A stretch of DNA of 39,217 bases from Urinicoccus timonensis. GTDB taxonomy: Bacteria > Bacillota > Clostridia > Tissierellales > Peptoniphilaceae. Within the stretch, counting starts at the first letter, position 1; every line of letters starts with the position of its first letter. Below, in pieces: positions 22,979-32,000 of this stretch. Location: NCBI RefSeq assembly GCF_900232945.1, contig NZ_OCTU01000001.1, forward strand, positions 1-39,217, in the 5' to 3' direction. The notes beneath the pieces were generated by a model. The model saw nothing but the letters and a program-made list of their open reading frames with translations. It ran no database searches and had not been told where the DNA came from. A program made the position numbers and the translations under genes.

Positions 22979-23247
22979 ATAAACTTTTCTTTCTCATCAA
23001 CTATGGGATCCAAAACATCCTTTTGGGCCTAAATATCTTGCTCTTTGCCCTCTATGGCTACGACAAACTCAAGGCCTCTGTCCATGGCTGGAGAATTTCG
23101 GAAAAGACCCTCCTTCTCATGGGGGCCCTGGGGGGTGGCCTGGGAGGCTTTATCGGCATGTTCCTCTTTCGGCATAAGACTCGGAAGTCCTATTTCTATA
23201 TCGCCAACCTGATTGGCTGCGTCCTGGCCTCTCTTCTCTTGGACTAG
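22975..23247 (+). CDS. DUF1294 family small membrane protein
   Basis: 90 residues from ATG 22975, which overlaps the TGA of the AAA+ gene; GGGAGG is 6 nt upstream. The in-frame TTG two codons earlier is less likely. Three helices with the DUF1294 pattern: YGYDKLKA (about 23-30), WRISEKTLLLMGALGGGLGGFIGMFLFRHKTRK (about 40-70). Function of the family is not known. Translational coupling to the AAA+ gene suggests it belongs to the unit, although DUF1294 genes also occur alone in many genomes. Confidence 0.85.
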   Translation: MNKLFFLINYGIQNILLGLNILLFALYGYDKLKASVHGWRISEKTLLLMGALGGGLGGFIGMFLFRHKTRKSYFYIANLIGCVLASLLLD

Positions 23248-23297
23248 GATTTGAATAGCTTACAGGAATTTTCCAGAAAAGATGAAAATATAAGACT

Positions 23298-23330
23298 AAA
23301 AAGCCCTAGGCATCATGCCTGGGTTTTTTT
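23298..23330 (+). terminator. rho-independent terminator after the Hsp70/AAA+ unit
   Basis: CCC-AGGCA and TGCCTGGG pair around TCA with one bulged T, followed by seven T. It marks the end of the four-gene unit. Confidence 0.88.
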
Positions 23331-23690
23331 ATAGGAGGATAAACCAGCCAATTTTTGAAAATTTTTCATAAAAAGCGAATCAAGAAAAAGAAAGTAAATT
23401 CAGTTAAAAACAAAGATCCAGCCCCCTGAAAAGCTTGTATATTTAGGCTTAATAAAGTAAAATAAAGGGTGAAGTATTAGGTTGAAAAAAGGGTTTTCAT
23501 ATAATTGGGAATCCATAGGATAATCTATGGCAAAAGGAAACAATATAGGGATCAAACTAGAGCTTTATCCAGAAAAAGTGGGAAAATCCCATTCAATATT
23601 CCGGGAGAGAAAAGTGAGCACAAGGGGGACTTGAAAGATGAGAGAAAGAAAGTTTTTTGAAAAAACAGGAAGAAAGTTAGGAGGGGAACA
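23331..23690 (+). other. long AT-rich leader before the first repeat adhesin
   Basis: No gene is seen. The stretch holds a putative promoter at 23483-23505, a hairpin CCATAG-GATAAT-CTATGG (23513-23530) at the start of the transcript, and GTGGGA-AAA-TCCCAT (about 23578-23592). About 180 nt of leader remain, ending in GGAGGGG 5-6 nt before the ATG. A long structured leader suggests post-transcriptional control, but no known riboswitch is recognised. Confidence 0.45.
23483..23505 (+). promoter_or_regulatory. putative promoter with inverted repeat against the -10 box
   Basis: TGAAAA (23483-23488), AAGGG, TTTTCA (23494-23499) forms an inverted repeat directly followed by TATAAT (23500-23505). As at 8919-8945, no good -35 exists. 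Both -10 boxes continue as TATAATTRGGAATC. Confidence 0.5.
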
Positions 23691-26600
23691 ATGAAAAGCC
23701 ACTTAAAGAACCTATGTATTTGGGTCTTGGTCTTGACCATGATCTTGCCTGGGCCCATGACTGTTTTCGGTCAGGTGAACTACCAAAACCTAGATCGGGA
23801 CAAGGATAGTATTATTAACGGGAAAGCAGTGAACCCGGCCAAATTAGAAAATGGGCAAACAGCCGAAGAATTAATTAAAAATCCGAAACAACCAGCGATT
23901 TATACCCTAAGGACAGATTTTAAGGTCCCAGTTGAAAGGGATCACAAAATCAGCTATCAACCCTATGTAGCAAGTGTAGGGGCAGATGCTACTCCTGCGG
24001 AAAAAGCTAAGGTCGATAAGACCATTGACCTACCAGAGCTTGTGGGTTTTGAACGGCCTGATGATGAAGAGGACTTTTCTATTAACTATCAAGATATAGT
24101 ATATGAAGCAAAAAATGCTACTAAGACAGAAGATAAGGTCAACGGAGACAGGTACACTGCAAACCAAGACTTTAGATACCAGTCAGTAAGTAAGACCATA
24201 CAAGTAAAAGACGTCTTTCAAGATATCAAGGACTTTAACAAGTATGTTTCCATCCCTGAGCATGATACAAGAAATGTAACAGGAAATACGGGTTCAGCAC
24301 TTCAAATTTCGGCTTTACAAGATTATGAAATAAAAGGTTTTACACCAGAAGAAAGATCTATCACCGTTCAACTGCCATTAGATACAAATGGTTATGTCGT
24401 TGAATACCGCTACAATAGAAATCACTACGAAGTGACTTTTGACACTGGTAATGGAAGTCCTGTGCCAGCCCGTGAACTTTTTTATGGCCAAACAATTCCT
24501 ACTCTGGATTCAAGTGAAATTCCTACACAAAATGGGAAGAAACTTCTTGGATGGACTGCAAGTCCTACTTTAAAAGGTGCAAATGGCAACTTCTATACAG
24601 CAGGCCATTTAAAATCAGATTTAAGCGGCGGCTTAATTATGCCAGCAGGGCCAGTAAAATTTACAGCAGTATGGCAAGATGATCCAAGCGCAAGTGCTAA
24701 GAATCCTGCTACAGAAGCAACTTATACTGTAAACCTTGATTATGGCAATGGCAAAACAAAAAAGAGTACAGTAAATAGTGGAACAAAATTTGATAAGCCA
24801 AGAGATCCTAACCGTGGAGGGCATACCTTCATGGGTTGGAAATGGATAGAAAAAAGCCAAGACGGTCAAACTCCAGTCCTATACGCCTTTAGCAACCCAG
24901 TTACATCTGACATCAACTTAAAGGCTCTTTGGGTTAAAAAGGACAGGGTTGACTTGGATATTTACCACTATTTCCTAGACAAGGATGGGAATAAGGATAC
25001 CTCTCAATACCCGAATCCTTTAAAAGAGCAGCTATATGACAAACGTGTAGGCGACTACTCAACTACAGTTGGCGATCAAATCAGCGACAAGTGGACCCTG
25101 GCAAGTCCTGAAGATATTAAAGATGCAAGTATTAAGAATATTTTTGATACTTATAACACGAAACATGGATTTAATAACTCATTTTTCCAAACAATAATGG
25201 TAAAAGAAGATAATAGTAATGGAGATAATGAATTTTACTTCTTCTATAGACCTTTCAAACAACGTGAATACAAGGTCAACTATATTGACGAAAGATTTAA
25301 AGGTAAGCCGAACGAAAAAGACGGAGCCATTATCGACCAAGAACTTGTTACAAACGGTAACCGCCACTACGATGCCAGAAATTACCGGCCAATCCCCGGT
25401 TGGAAGCTGACAAGCGCCCCTCAACAACAACTTTTCTTTGACCTTAACGAAGAAACCAATGAATTCTTAGGCATCAACAACACAGGAAAAGACGAAATTA
25501 CCTTCTATTATAAAGACGTAAGGGTAATCGATGTAAAAGACCCTGATGAACCAGTACCGGATGGCTATGTCCGGGTCACCTTTAAGGCAGATGAAGGTGG
25601 GTCTTTTGGCAAGGATGCCCAAGGCAAGGACATCAAACAAATAAATTATGATGTCATTAAAGGACTCTATTCACAATTTATTCCAGTCCCACAAGTACTA
25701 AAAACAGGCGAAACGAAAGATACAGATAAATACTACATCACTCCCGATAATGGCAAAAACTTTAAAGAGTGGGCAGATAGTCCATTATTAAACGATAATG
25801 TAATAATCGAAAAAGACTATACTTTCACAGCAAAATTTGAATGGTCAGGGGTAGTGGCAAAGGAATTAGTTACTACAGAAGCTTTTGAAGATCCTAATAA
25901 TACATGGACAAATAAATTTGCTCCAAAATTAGAGGATTTAAAAAATCAAATAGTATGGATGGAAAATGGTCAAGAAAAACCACTACCAAATGATGCAACA
26001 GTTACATTTGAAGGAATTACAAATGATGAAGATATTTACGAAAAATTAAAAGAACTTGGAGTAGCCGACAAAGATCAAGAATATAGAATAGTAAACTTTA
26101 AGGCAATTGTTGAATTTAAAGACAATAAGAATACTAAAGAGATAGACCTTCCAGTAAAAGTTTACAAAAACCGATACGAAGCTTTAACATCAGGAGACAA
26201 GCCATTGTTCCTATCTGATGCTGAAAAAAATGAACTAAAAGGTATTTTAAGCGACACAGCAGAAAAGAGATATATAAAAGTAACAGTAAATCCATCAAAT
26301 AAACCTAATAACAAAGACTCAAAGATTTACTATGTCAATCCAAAGGCTTGGGTAGATATACCTGAAATAAAATTATCTGCCGAAGACAAGGCCAAGCTAA
26401 AGTTTTTAAATTGGACTTCAGATGATCCGACTAAGAACGACAATGGTCAAGCAAATGGCAATTTTGATTTTGCAAAGCGCTTTAAATTCACAGAAGACAC
26501 CATTATTTCTCCGGTATCTGCAAAAGATGTCCTTGAGCAAGAAGGAAACGACAAACCAAATGTACCCGAGTCCTATGTAAAAGTTATTGTTAAGACAACA

Positions 26601-29036
26601 GATAAGGCGACAGATGAAAGTAAATTTGAAAGAACATTCTGGGTAGACCCAACGAAAAAAGTAGAGATAAATGTTGATAAGCCAACTGGAAAGACTGATC
26701 AAGAAATAGAAATTACCGGCCTTGGCAAAGTGAAAGCAAACTACACATTTAAAGGTTGGCAAAAAGTTAAAACTGGTGATGACGACAACAATTTAGTTGA
26801 TATTGCAGAACCTTTAGCTATTGATATAGCCAAGAACCGATATACAGATAAGGTTACAGTGGTTGAAGCGGCTTATTATGAAAAATTTGCAGCAACACCA
26901 ATTGTGAAGCCTATCAAGATTGACAAGTTAGATACACCAGAAGGTAAGACAATAGAAGATAAAGATTTAATCGAACAAATTACTCCACCAGAGAATAAAA
27001 CAATTAAATCAATAACAGTAATTGAAAGACCAGATCCGTCAAAGCCGGGTAAGCAAGAAGCCAAAATAACTATTGAATATACAGACGGCTCAACCCAAGG
27101 GTCAACTGACAATCCACTTATCATTCCGGTAGAAGTCCACAAAAACATCATTCCATCCTACGATGGTAAGAAGCCAGAAGGAGCCATTGATAATTATGTC
27201 AAGATTACTTTCAAGGCGGGCGAAGGCGGAACAATTACTGATGCTAAGAAGAAAGCTTACTATGTATCCCCAGAAGTCCAAGAAGATATGACAAGTATTG
27301 CAAATGCAATCACAAAAACTCCAAACACTGGATATATCAGTGGAGATTGGGATACAAGCGAAACTAAGAAATTAAACAATATCTTCAAAAAAGATACAGT
27401 CTTTACTTTTAACTTCATAAAAACAAAAGATATCGTAGAAAAAACGGATGACAGTGTAGAAAAGCCAAAAGATTATGTTGAACTCATCTTTAGTACAGAT
27501 GGCAATGGAAAGCTAGATAACAACAAAGACAAAATAGTCTACTATGTCAATCCAAAGGCCGGCATTAAAATTGTTAATGGAACAGCAGGAGAAAATCAAA
27601 TTGCTGTACCAAAACCAACAGCCAATGCCAACTATGAATTTGAAAAATGGCGTGAAGAATTGAATTTAAAAGATCCTATTGCTGCCGACCGTCATTATGT
27701 AGCTGGTTTCAAATTGATAAATGTAACTTTAACCTATGATGCAAATGGTGGAATAGGCCAAGGACCATCTGCTAAAACTGTAGAATATGGAACAAGAGAA
27801 TTTTTAGCCAACCAAGAAAAACTTACAAAAGAAAATTATAACTTCATAGGTTGGAAACTTGATACAGGCGATACAGATAGAATTTATAAGCCTGGAGAAG
27901 ACATTATTTTAACAGCCGACACAAAGGCAACAGCTCAATGGAAGATCATCCAACACAAAGTAAGTTTTGACACTAAGGGCGGCAGTCTAGTAGACAGTCA
28001 AGAAGTAGACCACGGTAGCACAGCGACAAGGCCTGAAACAAATCCAACAAAAGCAGGCCTCGTATTTATGGGTTGGAAAGAAAAGGGTCAAGAAAACCAA
28101 ACAGCCTTCTACGACTTTAATACAGAGATAATAGCCGACAAAACCCTAGTAGCCATTTGGGAAAAAGCAGTTCAAAAAATTGGAGAAAACGACCCAGTTG
28201 GCCAAGAGTTTATTAAAGTTATCTTCAAAGAGGGAACTCACGGCAAACTAACAATTGACGATGTAGAACAAACAGATTCACCAGCATATAAAGTAGGCAA
28301 AGACCTATCCTTTGAAGAAGCTGTTAGGTATGGTTTAATCGTTCCAACAATAAAACCCAATGAATACTACAAGGCCCAAGAAACAAATTCTGGTTGGGAT
28401 CAACCACTGGAATTAAAAGGTAAAGACATTACCTTCATTGCTCAGTATGAGTTAGAAAGCAATGTCATCCCAATTAAGCCAGGAAAGACAGATGAGCAAA
28501 TTCAAAGAGAAAAACCAGACGGCATGATTGTAGTAGACTTTAAGGTTGATCCAGAAAAGGCCTACATGGTAGGACCTACCAAATTCTATGTAAAGAAGAA
28601 TGAACCTGTCAACATTAAGCCACCTTTAGTGGTAAAAACAGATTTAAGCTACAACTTCAAGGCTTGGGATTTAAATACAGAAGATGAAGCTAATAAAGTA
28701 AGTTTTGATGATGATAGGACAATAGAAGAAGCACCTGAAGAAAAACCAGAGATAGTGATTCAAGACCCAGTAGCAGGACTAAACTTTATAGAGCTCAAAG
28801 AATTAACGAATGGAGCCACGGGATTTCTTACAATCATTAGAGGTGATGAGATTTATGAGTTTAATCTTGTAGAAAAAACAAAGAAAGTAAGACAAGGTAG
28901 AAGATTTAGAGAAGAAAAAATTAAAGGTTTTGATTTAAAAGAAAATAACATTACTCTACAAAGTGGAGATAGAGTTAGATATTATTCTGTAAATGGTAAA
29001 CTTGAATCTGATAGAAGAGAAATAAGGGTTAGATAG
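23691..29036 (+). CDS. giant secreted repeat protein, no recognised anchor
   Basis: 1781 residues with a signal peptide (hydrophobic WVLVLTMILPGPMTVFG, cleavage near residue 28). In order: a unique N-terminal region; two InlB-B/Listeria-Bacteroides-like repeats (about 24420-24945, with LGWTASP, FMGWKW); a MucBP-like stretch (about 24950-25540); a Rib-like module (about 25850-26165) ending DLPVKVYKNRYE; several 'YVKVTF...YYVNP' units; a second Rib-like module ending IIPVEVHKNIIP (about 27150); two more InlB-like repeats (about 27715-28165); two further units; and a C-terminal domain of about 90 residues (GFLTIIRGDEIYEFNL to REIRVR). There is no LPxTG-type tail, SLH domain or membrane segment at the C-terminus. 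The SLH protein gene follows after 11 nt. It is likely an adhesin; retention at the surface is unexplained. Confidence 0.85.
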   Translation: MKSHLKNLCIWVLVLTMILPGPMTVFGQVNYQNLDRDKDSIINGKAVNPAKLENGQTAEELIKNPKQPAIYTLRTDFKVPVERDHKISYQPYVASVGADATPAEKAKVDKTIDLPELVGFERPDDEEDFSINYQDIVYEAKNATKTEDKVNGDRYTANQDFRYQSVSKTIQVKDVFQDIKDFNKYVSIPEHDTRNVTGNTGSALQISALQDYEIKGFTPEERSITVQLPLDTNGYVVEYRYNRNHYEVTFDTGNGSPVPARELFYGQTIPTLDSSEIPTQNGKKLLGWTASPTLKGANGNFYTAGHLKSDLSGGLIMPAGPVKFTAVWQDDPSASAKNPATEATYTVNLDYGNGKTKKSTVNSGTKFDKPRDPNRGGHTFMGWKWIEKSQDGQTPVLYAFSNPVTSDINLKALWVKKDRVDLDIYHYFLDKDGNKDTSQYPNPLKEQLYDKRVGDYSTTVGDQISDKWTLASPEDIKDASIKNIFDTYNTKHGFNNSFFQTIMVKEDNSNGDNEFYFFYRPFKQREYKVNYIDERFKGKPNEKDGAIIDQELVTNGNRHYDARNYRPIPGWKLTSAPQQQLFFDLNEETNEFLGINNTGKDEITFYYKDVRVIDVKDPDEPVPDGYVRVTFKADEGGSFGKDAQGKDIKQINYDVIKGLYSQFIPVPQVLKTGETKDTDKYYITPDNGKNFKEWADSPLLNDNVIIEKDYTFTAKFEWSGVVAKELVTTEAFEDPNNTWTNKFAPKLEDLKNQIVWMENGQEKPLPNDATVTFEGITNDEDIYEKLKELGVADKDQEYRIVNFKAIVEFKDNKNTKEIDLPVKVYKNRYEALTSGDKPLFLSDAEKNELKGILSDTAEKRYIKVTVNPSNKPNNKDSKIYYVNPKAWVDIPEIKLSAEDKAKLKFLNWTSDDPTKNDNGQANGNFDFAKRFKFTEDTIISPVSAKDVLEQEGNDKPNVPESYVKVIVKTTDKATDESKFERTFWVDPTKKVEINVDKPTGKTDQEIEITGLGKVKANYTFKGWQKVKTGDDDNNLVDIAEPLAIDIAKNRYTDKVTVVEAAYYEKFAATPIVKPIKIDKLDTPEGKTIEDKDLIEQITPPENKTIKSITVIERPDPSKPGKQEAKITIEYTDGSTQGSTDNPLIIPVEVHKNIIPSYDGKKPEGAIDNYVKITFKAGEGGTITDAKKKAYYVSPEVQEDMTSIANAITKTPNTGYISGDWDTSETKKLNNIFKKDTVFTFNFIKTKDIVEKTDDSVEKPKDYVELIFSTDGNGKLDNNKDKIVYYVNPKAGIKIVNGTAGENQIAVPKPTANANYEFEKWREELNLKDPIAADRHYVAGFKLINVTLTYDANGGIGQGPSAKTVEYGTREFLANQEKLTKENYNFIGWKLDTGDTDRIYKPGEDIILTADTKATAQWKIIQHKVSFDTKGGSLVDSQEVDHGSTATRPETNPTKAGLVFMGWKEKGQENQTAFYDFNTEIIADKTLVAIWEKAVQKIGENDPVGQEFIKVIFKEGTHGKLTIDDVEQTDSPAYKVGKDLSFEEAVRYGLIVPTIKPNEYYKAQETNSGWDQPLELKGKDITFIAQYELESNVIPIKPGKTDEQIQREKPDGMIVVDFKVDPEKAYMVGPTKFYVKKNEPVNIKPPLVVKTDLSYNFKAWDLNTEDEANKVSFDDDRTIEEAPEEKPEIVIQDPVAGLNFIELKELTNGATGFLTIIRGDEIYEFNLVEKTKKVRQGRRFREEKIKGFDLKENNITLQSGDRVRYYSVNGKLESDRREIRVR
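25550..28740 (+). repeat. 'GYVxVTF...YYVNP...GW' protein repeats in the first adhesin
   Basis: About seven degenerate units of 75-100 residues, each with YVKV-(T/I)-F or a variant, then (Y/F)(Y/W)V(N/D)P, an aromatic (F/Y)-x-x-W segment and a final hydrophobic ATY-like strand. They are interrupted by one Rib-like module and two InlB-like repeats. The same units recur in the downstream gene. Confidence 0.7.
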
Positions 29037-29047
29037 GGAGAAGGAGT

Positions 29048-32000
29048 ATGAGAACAAAAAAAAGAATATTAACATTTGTGCTTGCATTGTCTATGGCAAT
29101 TCAAACAATTATACCAACTGTGAGCTTTGCTAAAGAGTCCAGTTCTTATCAAAAAGAAAATATGGTTAAGGTTGGAACATTAGATGCATCAAATCTTATG
29201 CCTCTAAACGGTAAGACTATGCAACAAATTAACAGACTAACAAAAAAGGCACAAGACGGACAGCCAATTGAAAAAGGAACTCAGTTATTTTCAAAACCAT
29301 GGTTTCCAAATCAAAGAGATCCAGAAGATAAAGATAAACCTTTATATTTTGGGAAGGTATATGTAAATCTAAAAACAAAAGGTCTTACACAACAAGATGG
29401 GACAGAACTTCCTTTTGACTGGGAAGGTGTTTTTGGTAGAGATGAGTATGGGGACTTAAATAAAGTTAAGGTTATATTTGTACAACTTAACTATAAGGAA
29501 GGTTCTTTTTCAACAGAAACAGGCATAAAAGGTATATTAGAAACTGATACTGAAGGAAAACACTATTGGGTTGATGAGAACGGTGATCCGATAAAATTAC
29601 CTTTATATTCAAAAGACTTTAAACCTTATAAGTATGAAGTTTATATTGAAAGGTCAAATTCTGAAAGAGTAAATCTTATTTTAGATGGATCTTTTGGAAC
29701 TCCTGATTTCACTTTTGCAAAGCCAGATCCTAAAACAGGGGAAATTGTAGCTGACGTATTTATGGATAATACTCTAATACAAATTGCATCAACAAAGTTT
29801 GTTTCAGAATGGAATACAGATACTATTGAAGATGATAGACCAGTTGTAGAATTTTCTTATAACACACATAATAAAAATAAAGATGGGGAAGAAATAGAGG
29901 GATATTTCGAATTTCCTAAAAATAATAAAGATATTGAAATCATTAGAGATGATAATGGTGAAGATGGGAAATATATAGCAAGTTGGCTTGAAAAAGTTCC
30001 GACAGTTGATGTTGCTGATCCAGACCCTGAATCAAATGACACTTATACACTAGATAGGGATAATAATAGAATTTCCTATAAAGGAAAAACTTATAATTAT
30101 ACCTTTAACTATGATGTCATTAATGGCGGCAAGCTTACTATGACAGAAGTTTTAACTTTAAAATTTGATGCCAATAGCGGTAAGTTTGACTCAATTCAAC
30201 AAGATCAAGAACAGGTTAAAGAGCACGAGGTTATATATACTAAAAATTTAACTGATACTATTGAAGAACCAAAAAAAGACCGTGAAACTTTTTTAGGATG
30301 GGGTATTAAAGACGAAAAAAATAACTTCATTAAAGACAAAAGAGGCAATATTCTTTTAGTTGACGAAAGCGCATTTAAAAATATAAAAGAATCACAAACT
30401 TATTACGCTGTATGGGACAAACATCCTATATCAGCAGACCAGTTAGAAGTAAAAGAATCTTTTAAAGATGGTGATACTTGGGTTAATGACTTTATTCCTG
30501 AATTAGCTAAGTTAAAAGAGCAAGTAAAGATTAAAGACGCAAATGGAGTTCCACAGGCATTAACAGATGATGATACTCTTCAAATATTAGATGATAGCGG
30601 AAATCCTATTGCTGATAAGGATTTAAAAGATAAATTATATGAAAAGTTAAAAGAAGATCCTGCAACCGAAGTTTCAAGACTAGTCACACTAAAGGCAAAG
30701 GTAACCCACAAAAATGGAACTAGCCAAACAGTTGATATTCCCATCAAGGTCATTAAAAACATCTACGAAGCCAAGACTGAAGAAGGAAAGCCAAACTACG
30801 TTCCGAACGGCTATGTAAAAGTAACGGTAGATCCAACCACCAAGGCGGAAAAGCCACAAAAATACTTTTACTATGTCAACCCCAAAGCGAAAGTTGTCAT
30901 TCCAGGGGAAAACCCTGTGGGAACGCCTGGAAATAATTTCATCAATTGGACGATTCCGGGAGCGGGAGCAGACCCCGTTGAATACAAATTGACAGAAAGG
31001 CCGAGACACCAATTCGATGCTGAAACCACCATTACAGCCAACTACGTCGGAAATATTGTTGAGCAAAAAACCGAAGACAAACCCAAAGTTCCCGACGATT
31101 TCGTCAAAGTCACGGTGGACACTACGGACAACGCGACGAATGAGACGAAATTCACCAAAACCTTCTGGGTTAAGAAGGATACGCCGGTTCGCATTGATGT
31201 TCAAGACCCCGTGGCCAAAGATGGGGCAGAGGCATTTAGCAAGTGGAGACAAGAGAAGGACACGGATAGATTTGACGTCATTGATTTGAAAGTAAATCAA
31301 ACATTTACAAAATCAGAAACCTTGATTAGGGCTTTTTACTCACGATTGGCCATTCCAGAACCAAAACAAGGTAAACCTAGCACGGTGCCTGACAATTTTA
31401 TCAAGGTCATTTTTGACCCGACAGACAAAGCGAAGGACAAACAAAAAATTGTCTGGTGGGTTGCGCCGGATAAAGAGGCTGTTAGATTTGCTATAACGAG
31501 TCCTGTAGGTAAGGCCGTACAGGACGACGACGGAAAAACTCTATATACCTGGAAATTCGATACTTGGGAAACAAAAGGCGGCAAGTTGACTGTTGAGGGG
31601 AGCAATAGCTACACACTTAACACAAAGGAAGTCACTGATGGGGAAGTCTTTAAAGCCCAGTACAAGACGGACAATATTATCCCCTACGATCCAACCAGTC
31701 TCATGGACCAACCAGAAGGCTATGTGAATGTTACCTTTAAAGCGGAAACCGGATTAAGCCTAAAGGATGTCAAGGCATATTATGTGAAGAAAAATGCCAA
31801 GGTCACTTTAAATACCATTAAGGATAATGAAAAAAAAGGTTATCCGACAGTGGAAGAAAAAGCGGGATATGCCTTTGACAAGTGGGATCCAGCAGATACC
31901 ACTGAAATCAAAGATAAGGACATTGTTGTAACGGCAAAAGCTAAACCTGTTTCTGATGTCATGGAGAAAAAAGAAGGTGAAACTAAGCCGCAAGGATATG

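Noticed and set aside
29030..29050. Possibility that the two giant adhesins are one gene split by a frameshift
   Set aside because: The second has its own strong ribosome site and a clear signal peptide, so two separate secreted proteins are made.
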